Shown piece by piece: positions 1 to 10,773 of a stretch of DNA of 64,000 nt. The stretch is from assembly GCF_030403745.1 (NCBI RefSeq), contig NZ_JAQMWP010000001.1:186001-250000 (forward strand), read 5' to 3'. Within the stretch, counting starts at the first letter, position 1. Each line of letters starts with the position of its first letter. The notes beneath the pieces are model-generated. The model searched no databases and was not told where the DNA came from. It was given only the letters and a program-made list of their open reading frames with translations. This DNA comes from Streptomyces sp. S.PB5 (GTDB lineage: Bacteria; Actinomycetota; Actinomycetes; Streptomycetales; Streptomycetaceae). The position numbers and the translations under genes were made by a program.

Positions 1-1266
1 GACCGGCATCGGCGCGGCGGCCGGCATCGGCTGGACCTGCGGAGCGAGCTGCACGCCAGCGCCGTTGGTCGATCCGACCAGCCGGTCCACGGCCGCCGTA
101 CCCGAGCTGTAGCTGGTCCCGGTAGCCAGCTCGGGCACGGCGGCTCCCCTCCTGGTCCCGTAGAGCACCTGTTCCAGACCGGACACCAGGCGACGCACGT
201 CCGTCTGGGGGCGCACCACGAGTCTCAGGAAGCGGCTGGACGAGCCGATCTTGTTGCCGCACTCGCGGACCAGGATCCGGTGTTCGGAGAGCAGCCGGTC
301 CCGGACCACGGTGCCCTCGGCGCCCACGGGGAGGCGCACGAAGAGGAAGTTGCCCTGGGAGGGGTAGACGGTCAGACCGGGGAGGGCGGAGAGCTGGCTC
401 GACATGTCGAGACGGTCCCGGCGGACCTGCTGGAGGCTCTGCGCGTACTCGGCGCCGTGCTCCTTGAGCATGAACACCACGTGCTCGGCGAAGGCGTTGA
501 GGTTCCACTTCGGCAGCATCGAGCGGATACGGCCCGCGAGCGCCGGGTTGGCGACCATGTAACCGAAGCGGATGCCGTGCAGGCCGAAGTTCTTGCCGAG
601 CGAGCGCAGGACGATGACGTTCGGGCGCAGCATGGCCTCCTGGACCACCGAGGGTTCGGCCTCGGCGTCCGCGAACTCCAGGAAGCTCTCGTCGATCACG
701 ACCAGGTCCAGGTCCGCCATCGCGTCCATGAACTGCACGATCGCGTGCTTGTGCAGGAACCCGCCGTCGGGGTTGTTCGGGTTGCAGATCACGGCCGCCC
801 GCGTCCCCCGGGCCCGTATGAACTCGGCGTACTGCGCGAGGTCGAGGGCGAAGCCGCTGGACTCCTGGAGCGGGAACATGTCGACCCGCTTGCCGGTCTC
901 CATCGGCTGGTCGGTCCAGCGGCCGAACGTGGGGACGGGGATGGCGAGGGACTCCCGGACCAGCAAGTGGTCGATCCAGGTGATGAGTTCGGTGGAGCCG
1001 TTGCCCATCGCCACGGCCTGCGGCGGGAGTTGGAGCAGGTTGCAGAGCTCGGACGTGATGGTGTCGGCGCTGCTCGGGTAGTACGTGATGATGTCGCGCA
1101 GACGGGCGGACATCTCGTCCCACATCCCCGGGGTGGGGAAGTAGGGATTGACCGGAATACAGAAGTCGATCGGGCCGGCCCCGTCTCCCGCCGCCCGCGT
1201 CAGCGCAGCCATGGAAGGGCTGTGTGCCGCGTTGGCTCGGAACAACGAGGTGACGTTCTCGGCCAT
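1..1266 (-). CDS. PLP-dependent class I/II aminotransferase (HisC/CobC-like), 3' end outside window
   Basis: The 5' part of a fold-type I aminotransferase; no stop is reached before the left edge. The ATG at 1266 gives MAENVTSLFRANAAHSP. Visible signatures are GNGSTELI (phosphate-binding region, about residue 93), CNPNNPDGG (about 160-168) and SLGKNFGLHG with the PLP-binding lysine near residue 224, all typical of the histidinol-phosphate/threonine-phosphate aminotransferase group. Substrate cannot be assigned. After the usual C-terminus (about residue 360) the frame continues as a Ser/Gly then Pro/Ala/Met-rich extension (PQVQPMPAAAPMPV) that runs off the window, which is unusual for this family. 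It is divergent from araB across a 334-nt gap. Confident in fold, not in reaction. Confidence 0.85.
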   Translation of the reverse strand, partial: MAENVTSLFRANAAHSPSMAALTRAAGDGAGPIDFCIPVNPYFPTPGMWDEMSARLRDIITYYPSSADTITSELCNLLQLPPQAVAMGNGSTELITWIDHLLVRESLAIPVPTFGRWTDQPMETGKRVDMFPLQESSGFALDLAQYAEFIRARGTRAAVICNPNNPDGGFLHKHAIVQFMDAMADLDLVVIDESFLEFADAEAEPSVVQEAMLRPNVIVLRSLGKNFGLHGIRFGYMVANPALAGRIRSMLPKWNLNAFAEHVVFMLKEHGAEYAQSLQQVRRDRLDMSSQLSALPGLTVYPSQGNFLFVRLPVGAEGTVVRDRLLSEHRILVRECGNKIGSSSRFLRLVVRPQTDVRRLVSGLEQVLYGTRRGAAVPELATGTSYSSGTAAVDRLVGSTNGAGVQLAPQVQPMPAAAPMPV

Positions 1267-1600
1267 GGAACCTCCGTATGGGGCGGACCCGGCGGGGACG
1301 ACCGGGACCGTCGTCTTTGGGTGGCCCGCGCGGGGGAGCACGGGCCGCTCTTACATACGGAGGCTGGGGTGGCGCTGTTCAACTGCTGAGAAATAGTTGA
1401 GAACTTGTGTGTCGCCTGTGAAGGGCGGCCGCGCGCCGGCCTCTGGTCCGAGTGGCGCCCGGTTCACCGCCGTTCGACCCCTCTCGCGGGACCTGACGGC
1501 CCATGCCCAGGGGGTGTCGCCCCGGACAGCATGGTTCTTGGGGCGCAATCACAAGTCGAACGATGGTCGATATATCGAACGTTCAGGAGGGGGCCGGCCC
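1267..1600. promoter_or_regulatory. Divergent intergenic region, aminotransferase / araB
   Basis: A 334-nt non-coding stretch between divergent genes, so it must hold both promoters. An imperfect inverted repeat GTTCAACT (1377-1384) / AGTTGAGAAC (1395-1404) lies about 110-140 nt upstream of the aminotransferase. The araB-proximal end carries the dyad at 1565-1580 (separate entry). I cannot place -35/-10 boxes with confidence. Confidence 0.55.
1565..1580. promoter_or_regulatory. Candidate operator upstream of araB (TTCGATAT-type dyad)
   Basis: GGTCGATATATCGAAC contains a perfect 12-nt palindrome, TCGATATATCGA (1567-1578). It ends only 5 nt before the araB ribosome site AGGAGG (1585-1590), a position suited to repression. 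Closely related dyads occur at 11757-11772 and 14095-14109 in the same sugar island. Shape and sequence resemble operators known for IclR-family regulators (GTTCGATAATCGCAC type for PcaU/PcaR). The regulator itself is not in this window. Confidence 0.6.
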
Positions 1601-3295
1601 ATGAACGCCGAGCACGCCGAGCGGTACGACCACGATCCCTGCGTCGTCGGAGTCGACTTCGGCACGCTGTCGGGGCGGGCCGTGGTGGTCCGGGTCGGTG
1701 ACGGCGCCGAGTTGGGGACGGCGGAGCACGTGTACGCGCACGCCGTCCTCGACCGGGAGCTGCCCGACGGCACCCCGCTGCCGCCGGACTGGGCCCTGCA
1801 GGTGCCCGCCGACTACCTCGACGTCCTGCGCCACGCGGTGCCCGAGGCGCTGGTGCGGGCGGGCGTGCGGGCGGACCAAGTGATCGGTATCGGTACGGAC
1901 TTCACCGCCTGCACGGTGCTGCCCGTCCTGGCCGACGGCACACCGCTGTGCGAACTGCCGGACCTCACCGGCCGTCCGCACGCCTACGTCAAACTGTGGA
2001 AGCACCATGCCGCCCAGGCCCAGGCCGACCGGATCACGGCGCTGGCCGCCGAGCGCAAGGAGCCCTGGCTGGAGCGCTACGGCGGCAGGATCTCCTCGGA
2101 GTGGGAGTTCGCCAAGGCGCTTCAGGTCCTGGAGGAGGACCCGGAGATCTACCACCGGACCGAGCGGTGGCTGGAGGCGGCCGACTGGATCGTGTGGCGG
2201 CTGTGCGGGACGTACGTACGCAATGCCTGTACCGCCGGCTACAAGGGCCAGTTCCAGGACGGCGGTTACCCGTCCCCCGGCTACCTCGCGGCGCTGAACC
2301 CGGACTTCGCCACCTTCGTGACCGGCAAGCTGGAGCACCGGATCGGTCAACTGGGCGAGCTCGCCGGACGGTTGACCGCGGAGGCCGCCGCCTGGACGGG
2401 GCTGCCCGAGGGGATCGCCGTCTGTGTGGGCAACGTCGACGCCCATGTGACGGCGCCCGCTGCGACCGCGGTGGAACCGGGCCGGATGGTCGCCATCATG
2501 GGCACCTCCACCTGCCATGTGATGAGCTCGGACCGGCAGGGCGCGGTGCCGGGCATGTGCGGTGTCGTCGAGGGCGGCATCCTGCCGGGGCTGTGGGGAT
2601 ACGAGGCCGGACAGAGCGGTGTCGGTGACATCTTCGGCTGGTTCGTACGGACGGGCCTGACCGCCGAGTACGCCGAGCGGGCCGCCGCGGCGGGCCAGAC
2701 CCCGCACGAGTACCTGACCGCCCTCGCGGCCGGGCAGCAGGTGGGTGAGCACGGTCTGGTCGCCCTGGACTGGCACAGCGGCAACCGGTCCGTCCTGGTC
2801 GACCACGACCTCAGCGGTGTACTGGTGGGGCTGACGCTCTCCACCCGGCCCGAGGACATCTATCGCGCGCTGCTGGAGGCCACCGCCTTCGGCACCCGCA
2901 CCATCATCGAGGCGTTCGAGACCGCGGGCGTGCCGGTGCGGGAGCTGATCATCGCGGGCGGCCTGACCAGGAACGCGCTGCTGATGCAGATCTACGCCGA
3001 CGTCACCCGCCGTCCGCTGAGCCTCATCGCCTCCGCGCAGGGACCGGCCCTGGGCGCCGCGATGCACGCAGCCGTCGCCGCCGGTGCCTACCCGGACATC
3101 CGCGCCGCCGCCCACGCCATGGGCAAGGTCCACCGGGACGTCTACCTGCCCGATCCGGAGCGGGCCGCGTCCTATGACCGTCTGTACGCCGAATACCGGC
3201 TGCTGCACGACCACTTCGGCCGCGGGGGCAACGAGGTGATGCACCGCCTGCGCCGTATCCGCACCGCGGCCTCCGCCCGAACCGGATCTCTGTGA
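1601..3295 (+). CDS. araB: Ribulokinase (FGGY carbohydrate kinase)
   Basis: Phosphorylates L-ribulose to L-ribulose 5-phosphate in L-arabinose catabolism; cytoplasmic. The 564-residue length matches ribulokinases. N-terminal kinase lobe: VVGVDFGTLSGRA around residues 15-27, with the DFGT phosphate-binding motif at 19-22. C-terminal lobe: IMGTSTCHVM near 300 and IIAGGLTRNALLMQI near 448, FGGY hallmarks. The ATG at 1601 was chosen because AGGAGG lies 10 nt upstream; an upstream TTG in frame at 1397 has no ribosome site. First gene of araBAD, with araA 12 nt downstream. Confidence 0.95.
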   Translation: MNAEHAERYDHDPCVVGVDFGTLSGRAVVVRVGDGAELGTAEHVYAHAVLDRELPDGTPLPPDWALQVPADYLDVLRHAVPEALVRAGVRADQVIGIGTDFTACTVLPVLADGTPLCELPDLTGRPHAYVKLWKHHAAQAQADRITALAAERKEPWLERYGGRISSEWEFAKALQVLEEDPEIYHRTERWLEAADWIVWRLCGTYVRNACTAGYKGQFQDGGYPSPGYLAALNPDFATFVTGKLEHRIGQLGELAGRLTAEAAAWTGLPEGIAVCVGNVDAHVTAPAATAVEPGRMVAIMGTSTCHVMSSDRQGAVPGMCGVVEGGILPGLWGYEAGQSGVGDIFGWFVRTGLTAEYAERAAAAGQTPHEYLTALAAGQQVGEHGLVALDWHSGNRSVLVDHDLSGVLVGLTLSTRPEDIYRALLEATAFGTRTIIEAFETAGVPVRELIIAGGLTRNALLMQIYADVTRRPLSLIASAQGPALGAAMHAAVAAGAYPDIRAAAHAMGKVHRDVYLPDPERAASYDRLYAEYRLLHDHFGRGGNEVMHRLRRIRTAASARTGSL

Positions 3296-3307
3296 AAGGA
3301 ACGCGCC

Positions 3308-4825
3308 ATGACCGCACCGACCGAGACATACCCGGCCCAGGAGATCTGGTTCCTCACCGGAAGCCAGGGCCTGTACGGCGAGGACGCCCTGCACCAGGTC
3401 GCCGACCAGTCCCGTCGGGTCGCCGACATCCTCGGCTCCCACCCGGAGATACGCGCGCGGATCGTGTGGAAGCCGGTCCTCACCGATGCCGCCTCGATCC
3501 GGCGGGTGTGCCAGGAGGCCAACGCCTCCGACACCTGCAGCGGCCTGATCGTGTGGATGCACACCTTCTCCCCGGCCAAGATGTGGATCGCCGGGCTCAG
3601 CGTCCTGGACCGGCCGGTGCTGCATCTGCACACCCAGTTCAACCTGTCGCTGCCCTGGTCGAGCCTCGACATGGACTTCATGAACCTCAACCAGGCCGCC
3701 CACGGCGACCGCGAGTTCGCCCACATCGAGTCCCGGCTGGGCGTACCCCGCAAGATCGTCGCCGGTCACGCCACCGATCCCAGGGTCATCGGCCGGATCG
3801 CGGCCTGGTCCCGCGCCGCGGCGGGCCGGCAGGCCTCGCGCACCCTGCGCCTCGCGCGGTTCGGCGACAACATGCGCGATGTCGCGGTGACCGAGGGGGA
3901 CAAGGTCGAGGCGGAGCTGCGCTTCGGGTACTCCGTGAACACCTACGCCGTGAACGATCTGGTCGCCGTCGTGGACGGCGTCCCGGACAAGGAGGTCGCC
4001 GAACTGGCCGCCGAGTACGAGGAGTTGTACGACGTTGTGCCGATCCTGCGCTCGGACGGCCCGCGCCATGACTCACTGCTGTACGCGGCCCGGCTGGAAC
4101 TCGGCCTGCGCGCCTTCCTCATCGACGGTGGTTTCACCGCCTTCACCACCAACTTCGAGGACCTGGGCAGACTGCGTCAGCTGCCCGGCCTGGCCGTCCA
4201 GCGCCTGATGGCCGACGGCTACGGATTCGGCGCCGAGGGCGACTGGAAGACCTCCGCGCTGCTGCGCACCGTCAAGGTCATGGGTCTCGGACAGGCCGGC
4301 GGCACGACCTTCATGGAGGACTACACCTACCACTTCGGCCCCGGCGTCCCCCGTATCCTCGGGGCGCACATGCTGGAGGTCTGCCCGTCCGTCGCCGCGG
4401 GGCGGCCCCGCTGCGAGATCCACCCGCTGTCCATCGGCGGCCGGGAGGACCCGGTCCGGCTCGTCTTCGACGCGACACCCGGCCCCGCCCTGGTCGTCGG
4501 GCTCTCCGACCTCGGCGACCGGTTCCGGCTGACCGCCAACGCCGTCGACGTCGTCGCCCCCAGCGAACCGCTGCCCTACCTGCCGGTGGCCCGGGCCGTG
4601 TGGAAGCCGCGTCCCTCCCTGGCCGAGTCGGCCGAGAGCTGGCTGCTGGCCGGCGCCCCCCACCACACCGTGCTCAGCTCGGCCGTCGGCCTGGAGACCC
4701 TGAGCGACTACGCGGCCATGGCCGACGTCGAACTGCTCACCATCGACGAGAACACCTCGGCGGACCGGCTCGCCAAGGAGATCAGGTGGAACTCCGCCTA
4801 CTACCGCCTCACCCGAGCCCTGTGA
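3308..4825 (+). CDS. araA: L-arabinose isomerase
   Basis: Interconverts L-arabinose and L-ribulose, the first step of the pathway; Mn-dependent, soluble. 505 residues, the usual length. The four metal/catalytic residues of the family can be placed: E in GAEGDWKT (about 309), E in FMEDYTYHF (about 336), H in [10 protein letters not shown] (about 352) and H in GAPHHTVLS (about 451). Start ATG at 3308 follows AAAGGAA. Second gene of araBAD, followed after 31 nt by araD with its own GAGAGGAGG site. Confidence 0.96.
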   Translation: MTAPTETYPAQEIWFLTGSQGLYGEDALHQVADQSRRVADILGSHPEIRARIVWKPVLTDAASIRRVCQEANASDTCSGLIVWMHTFSPAKMWIAGLSVLDRPVLHLHTQFNLSLPWSSLDMDFMNLNQAAHGDREFAHIESRLGVPRKIVAGHATDPRVIGRIAAWSRAAAGRQASRTLRLARFGDNMRDVAVTEGDKVEAELRFGYSVNTYAVNDLVAVVDGVPDKEVAELAAEYEELYDVVPILRSDGPRHDSLLYAARLELGLRAFLIDGGFTAFTTNFEDLGRLRQLPGLAVQRLMADGYGFGAEGDWKTSALLRTVKVMGLGQAGGTTFMEDYTYHFGPGVPRILGAHMLEVCPSVAAGRPRCEIHPLSIGGREDPVRLVFDATPGPALVVGLSDLGDRFRLTANAVDVVAPSEPLPYLPVARAVWKPRPSLAESAESWLLAGAPHHTVLSSAVGLETLSDYAAMADVELLTIDENTSADRLAKEIRWNSAYYRLTRAL

Positions 4826-4856
4826 TCCCCGGGAGACAAGAGAGGAGGGGGCCGCG

Positions 4857-5582
4857 ATGACGACCGTACGCGTCCGCGACACCTTGCGGCAGGAGGTACT
4901 GGAGGCGAACCTGGCCATCCCCCGGGCCGGCCTCGCCACCCTCACCTGGGGGAATGTGAGCGGGGTCGACCGGGAGGCAGGGGTCTTCCTGATCAAGCCC
5001 TCCGGAGTTCCGTACGAGGACCTGAAGGCGGACGACCTGGTGACGGTGCGGCTGGCGGACGGAGCCGTCGTCGACGGCGGCCTGAGGCCCTCCACCGACA
5101 CCGAGACGCACCGCTGCCTGTATCTGGCGTTCCCGTCCATCGGCGGCGTGACCCACACGCACTCCACCCACGCGGTGGCCTTCGCCCAGGCCCGCCGGGA
5201 GATCCCGGTCCTCGGCACCACGCACGCGGACACCTTCAACGGGCCCATTCCATGCACCCCCGACCTCACCGCGGACCAGTGCGCGAAGGACTACGAGTAC
5301 AACACCGGCCGGATCATCGTCGACCTGCTCGACGGCGACGACGACCGGGCGGCCGAGGTCCCCGGCGCGCTGGTCGCCAATCACGGTCCCTTCACCTGGG
5401 GCGCCACCGCCCGCAAGTCCCTGGAACACGCCGTCATCTGCGAGGCCGTGGCCGACATGGCGATCCACACCCTGGCCCTGGCGGCCACCGCCCCGCCTCC
5501 GCGCCACCTGCTGTACCGGCACTACACCCGCAAGCACGGCCCCGACGCCTACTACGGCAACCCGGAGGTGACGAGCCTGTGA
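4857..5582 (+). CDS. araD: L-ribulose-5-phosphate 4-epimerase
   Basis: Class II aldolase-fold Zn enzyme that makes D-xylulose 5-phosphate and so feeds the pentose phosphate pathway. 241 residues. The Zn-binding histidines are in VTHTHSTHAVAF (about 98-106), and a third lies in VANHGPFTWG (about 174). N-terminal AIPRAGLATLTWGNVSGVD fits AraD. The strong site AGAGGAGG precedes the ATG. Last gene of araBAD; its stop lies 5 nt from the convergent stop of galM. Confidence 0.95.
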   Translation: MTTVRVRDTLRQEVLEANLAIPRAGLATLTWGNVSGVDREAGVFLIKPSGVPYEDLKADDLVTVRLADGAVVDGGLRPSTDTETHRCLYLAFPSIGGVTHTHSTHAVAFAQARREIPVLGTTHADTFNGPIPCTPDLTADQCAKDYEYNTGRIIVDLLDGDDDRAAEVPGALVANHGPFTWGATARKSLEHAVICEAVADMAIHTLALAATAPPPRHLLYRHYTRKHGPDAYYGNPEVTSL

Positions 5583-5586
5583 CGGG

Positions 5587-6633
5587 TCAGCCGCCGAACG
5601 AGTGGACCGTCGTCGTCCGGTAGGTCTCGCCGGGCCGCAGCACGGTCGACGGGAACGACGGGTGGTTGGGCGAGTCCGGGAAGTGCTGCGTCTCCAGGCA
5701 CAGGGCATCACCCTGGCGGTAGATGCGGCCGTTCGGCCCGACCAGCGTGCCGTCGAGGAAGTTGCCCGAGTAGAACTGCAGGCCCGGCTCGCTGGTGGCG
5801 ATCCGCAGGGTGCGTCCGGAGGCGGGGTCGTGCAGCGTCGCCGCATGCTCCGGCTCGGCCGTGATCCCCTTGTCCAGCGCCCAGTTGTGGTCGTACCCCT
5901 TGGCCGCGAGCAGCTGCGGATGCTCGGTCCGCAGGTCCCGGCCGATCGGCTTGGACTCACGGAAGTCGAACGGGGTGCCCTCGACCGGAGCCAGTTCACC
6001 GGTCGGGATCAGCCCCGTGTCGGTGGGGGTGAAACGGGAAGCGGCGATGGCCAGTTCGTGCCCTTCGATCGTGCCGCTGCCCGCCCCGGCGAGGTTCCAG
6101 TAGACATGGCTGGTGAGGTTGACGACCGTCGCCTTGTCGGTCGTGGCCTCGTAGTCGATCCGCCAGTCGCCGCGTGCGGTGAGGGTGTATGTCACCCGCG
6201 CCTCGAGCGTGCCCGGGTAGCCCATCTCGCCGTCGGCGGAGGTGTACGCCAGGCGCAGGCCGACGTCCGTGCCCTCGGTGAACGGCTCGACCTCCCACAC
6301 CCGCCGGTCGAAGCCCTCGGTGCCGCCGTGCAGGCTGTTCTCCCCGTCGTCCACGGAGAGTTGGTGGGTCTCTCCGTCCAGGGTGAAGCGGCCCTTGCCG
6401 ATGCGGTTCCCGAACCGGCCGATCAGCGCACCGAAGTACGGGCTGGAGTCGACGTACGCCTCGATGCGGTCGAAGCCCAGCGAGACGTCGGCGTACCGGC
6501 CGTCGCGGTCGGGGATCTCCAGGGACTGCACGATCCCGCCGTACGACAGGACCTTCAGCCGGGTGCCGCCGTTCTCCAGCGACCAGCGGTGGACCTCGGT
6601 GCCGTCGGCGAGCCTGCCGAAGAGTTCCTTCAC
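5587..6633 (-). CDS. galM: Aldose 1-epimerase (mutarotase), copy 1
   Basis: Interconverts anomers of aldohexoses and arabinose. 348 residues. Family landmarks: FGALIGRFGNRIGKG, HGGTEGFDRRVW, NLTSHVYWNLAG and the C-terminal LETQHFPDSPNHPSF with the catalytic Glu/His region. The GTG at 6633 is preferred over an upstream ATG at 6651, because GAGGAGG lies 7 nt before it and the N-terminus (KELFGRLADGT) then matches the second galM of the window (NELFGALSDGT). It follows the transporter genes on the minus strand, but a terminator separates them. Confidence 0.93.
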   Translation of the reverse strand: MKELFGRLADGTEVHRWSLENGGTRLKVLSYGGIVQSLEIPDRDGRYADVSLGFDRIEAYVDSSPYFGALIGRFGNRIGKGRFTLDGETHQLSVDDGENSLHGGTEGFDRRVWEVEPFTEGTDVGLRLAYTSADGEMGYPGTLEARVTYTLTARGDWRIDYEATTDKATVVNLTSHVYWNLAGAGSGTIEGHELAIAASRFTPTDTGLIPTGELAPVEGTPFDFRESKPIGRDLRTEHPQLLAAKGYDHNWALDKGITAEPEHAATLHDPASGRTLRIATSEPGLQFYSGNFLDGTLVGPNGRIYRQGDALCLETQHFPDSPNHPSFPSTVLRPGETYRTTTVHSFGG

Positions 6634-6655
6634 TGCTGTGCCTCCTCTCATGGAA

Positions 6656-6683
6656 GGGGGCCCCGCCTTCCGACGGGGCCCCC
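6656..6683. terminator. Terminator between CUT2 permease gene and galM
   Basis: A perfect 10-bp stem GGGGGCCCCG (6656-6665) / CGGGGCCCCC (6674-6683) with an 8-nt loop, directly after the permease gene on the minus strand. It suggests galM is transcribed from its own promoter or by read-through. Confidence 0.8.
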
Positions 6684-6704
6684 TTCAGCTTCGGTCAGGC
6701 CCGG

Positions 6705-7945
6705 TCATGAACCGACCTTGCGCTTGTTCCACACGTCGAAGCCGACCGCGGCCAGCAGGGCGAGGCCCTTGATGACCTGCTGCCAGTCGGAGCCGACGCT
6801 GAGGAGGTTCATGCCGTTGTTGAGGACACCGAGGACGAGACCGCCGATGATCGCGCCGAGGACGGTGCCGACGCCGCCGCTCATGGAGGCGCCGCCGATG
6901 AACGCCGAGGCGATGGCCTCGAGTTCGTAGTTCAGGCCCGCCTTCGGAGAGGCCGCGTTCAGCCGGGCGGCGATCGCCAGGCCGGCGAGCGCCGCGAGCG
7001 CGCCCATGTTGAGGAAGACCAGGAAGGTGACCTTCTTGTCCTTCACACCGGAGAGCTTCGCGGCCGGCAGGTTGCCGCCGATCGCGTAGATGTGCCGGCC
7101 GAAGACCGCGTTGCGCATGAGGTAGCCGTAGCCGACGACCAGCGCGCCGAGGATCAGCAGGATGATCGGGGCGCCCTTGTAGCTGGCGAGCAGCATCGTC
7201 ACGACGAGGACCGCGGCGACGATCGAGGTGAGCTTGAGCAGGAAGATGTTGCGCGGCAGCACCTCCAGCGAGAACTCCTGCTGGCGCTTGCGGTCACGGA
7301 CCTCCTGCAGCACCACGAAGACGATCAGGACCAGGCCCAGCAGCAGCGTGATGTTGTGGTAGTTGGTCTCCGGGCCGGTCTCCGGCAGGAAGCCGTTGCC
7401 GATCTTCTGCAGGCCGCCCGGGAACGGGCCGAGGGTCTGGCCCTCGAGCAGGATCTCGGTGAAGCCGCGGAAGACCAGCATCCCGGCGAGGGTGACGATG
7501 AAGGAGGGTATGCCGAAATACGCGATGAGGAACCCCTGGATCGCGCCCGCCACCGCGCCGACCACCAGGCACAGCGCCACGGCGAGCGGCCAGGACACAT
7601 CGTGCTGCACGGTCAGTACGGCCGCGAACGCGCCCACGAACGCCGTCAGCGAGCCGACCGACAGGTCGATGTGGCCCGCGATGATGACCAGCATCATGCC
7701 GATCGCGAGGATCAGCACATAGGAGTTCTGCAGGACCAGGTTGGAGACGTTGCGCGGCTGGAGCAGCACCCCGTCGGTCCACACCGCGAACAGGGCGACG
7801 ATCAGACCGAGGGCGATCAGCATGCCGTACTGGCGCATGTTGCGGCGCAGGCCGTCCAGCATCAGCTGCAGCAACCCGCTGTCGGAGGACGGTCCTCCGC
7901 TCTTGCCGGGCGGGACCACCGCCGGGCTCTTGGTGACGTCGGTGC

Positions 7946-7949
<4 letters not shown>
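6705..7949 (-). CDS. CUT2 sugar ABC transporter permease (MmsB/GguB/XylH type)
   Basis: Membrane channel of a monosaccharide importer; 414 residues, about 10 hydrophobic segments. It contains the family signature [16 protein letters not shown] (first third) and, near the end, [28 protein letters not shown], the conserved BPD_transp_2 loop. A hydrophilic insert [16 protein letters not shown] in mid-protein is typical of the longer XylH/GguB branch. Overlaps the upstream ATPase gene by 4 nt. Substrate inferred only from neighbours: arabinose, galactose or xylose. Confidence 0.93.
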
Positions 7950-9496
<1,547 letters not shown>

Positions 9497-9528
9497 GGTC
9501 GTGCCTTCCAATCAGTAGATGACGGCGG

Positions 9529-10641
9529 TTACTTGAGGTCGGCCTCGGTGTAGTAGCCACCGTCGATCAGGACCTGCTCGTAGTTGGTCTTGTCGACGCT
9601 CACCGGCTTCAGCAGGTAGGCGGGGACGACCTTGGAGCCGTTGTCGTACGTCTTGGTGTCGTTGGTCTCGGGCTTCTTGTCGTTGAGGACCGCGTCGACC
9701 ATGCTCGCGGCGACCTTGGCCAGCTCACGGGTGTCCTTGTAGACGGTCTGCGTCTGGTCGCCCGCGATGATCGACTTCACCGAGGCCAGCTCGGCGTCCT
9801 GGCCGGTGAGGACCGGCAGCGGCTTGGCCTTGGTGCCGTAGCCGTCCGACTTCAGCGCCGACAGGATGCCGATCGAGATGCCGTCGTACGGCGAGAGGAC
9901 CGCGTCGACCTTGCCGCTGGTGTAGGTGCGGGTCAGGATGTCGTCCATGCGCCGCTGGGCGGTGGCGCCGTCCCAGCGCAGCGTGGTGACCTTGTTGAGG
10001 GCGGTCTGGCCCGACTTCACGACGAGCTTCTTGTCGTCGATGTACGGCTTCAGGACGCTCATCGCGCCGTTGAAGAAGTACTTCGTGTTGTTGTCGTCGT
10101 TGGAGCCGGCGAACAGCTCGATGTTGAAGGGGCCCTTGCCCTGCGCGAGGCCGAGCTTCTCGACGATGTAGTTGGCCTGGAGCTCGCCGACCTTGGAGTT
10201 GTCGAAGGAGGCGTAGTAGTCGACGTTCGGCGTGCCGAGGATCAGCCGGTCGTAGGCGATGACCGGGATGCCCGCGTCCTTGGCCTGCTGGAGCACGCCG
10301 TTGAGCGACTTGTTGTCGATCGCCGCGACGATGAGCGCCTTGACGTTCTGGGTGATCAGGTTCTCGATCTGCGAGACCTGGTTCTCCGGGTCGTCCTCGC
10401 CGTAGACCAGCGTGGTCTTGTAGCCAAGCTTCTGCAGGTTGGTCTCGACGTTCTTGCCGTCGGCGATCCAGCGCTCGGAGGACTTGGTCGGCATCGCGAT
10501 GCCGATGGTGCCGCCCTTGGCGCTGCCCTTGTCCTCCTCGCTGCCGCCCGTGCTGTCCTGGCCACAGGCCGAGAGGGTGAGAGCAAGAACGGAGGAGGCG
10601 GCTATGGCGGAGAGTACGGCTCTGCGGTTTCGCATGATCAT
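9529..10641 (-). CDS. ChvE/XylF-type sugar-binding lipoprotein
   Basis: Extracellular binding protein of the importer. 370 residues; lipoprotein signal [17 protein letters not shown]... with lipobox LSAC (Cys 26). The body follows the ChvE/XylF pattern: [59 protein letters not shown] and a C-terminal half with [13 protein letters not shown]. ChvE proteins bind arabinose, galactose or xylose, consistent with adjacent araBAD and galM. A second in-frame ATG two codons on would also fit AAGGAAG. A stem-loop precedes the gene (10723-10741). Confidence 0.93.
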   Translation of the reverse strand: MIMRNRRAVLSAIAASSVLALTLSACGQDSTGGSEEDKGSAKGGTIGIAMPTKSSERWIADGKNVETNLQKLGYKTTLVYGEDDPENQVSQIENLITQNVKALIVAAIDNKSLNGVLQQAKDAGIPVIAYDRLILGTPNVDYYASFDNSKVGELQANYIVEKLGLAQGKGPFNIELFAGSNDDNNTKYFFNGAMSVLKPYIDDKKLVVKSGQTALNKVTTLRWDGATAQRRMDDILTRTYTSGKVDAVLSPYDGISIGILSALKSDGYGTKAKPLPVLTGQDAELASVKSIIAGDQTQTVYKDTRELAKVAASMVDAVLNDKKPETNDTKTYDNGSKVVPAYLLKPVSVDKTNYEQVLIDGGYYTEADLK

Positions 10642-10773
10642 CTTCCTTGATGTCCTAGTGGCCAGGGCGAGTTGGCGGTGCGAGCGCCCGTCGGTGGTAC
10701 AGAGAACCCAGACAAGTTGTGTCGGAGTCTGTTCGACTCCGTCGGCTTCTGTGAAGGGGCGTTGTCCGGAACG
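10642..10773. promoter_or_regulatory. Leader of the ChvE gene with stem-loop
   Basis: 132-nt gap between the U32-like gene and the binding-protein gene. It holds a perfect 7-bp hairpin CGGAGTC (10723-10729) / GACTCCG (10735-10741), loop TGTTC. It could be an attenuating or processing element within one long minus-strand transcript, or part of a promoter for the importer. The AAGGAAG ribosome site follows at the downstream end. Confidence 0.45.

Noticed and set aside
1397..1600. Longer N-terminus for AraB starting at TTG 1397
   Set aside because: The ATG at 1601 has AGGAGG and gives the normal family length; the extension crosses the operator.
1583..4069. Long open frame opposite araB/araA and similar frames opposite many genes (24280-26838, 17039-19342, 54488-57370, etc.)
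   Set aside because: GC-rich third positions create antisense shadows; compositions are R/G/A/D repetitive and no ribosome site or motif is present.
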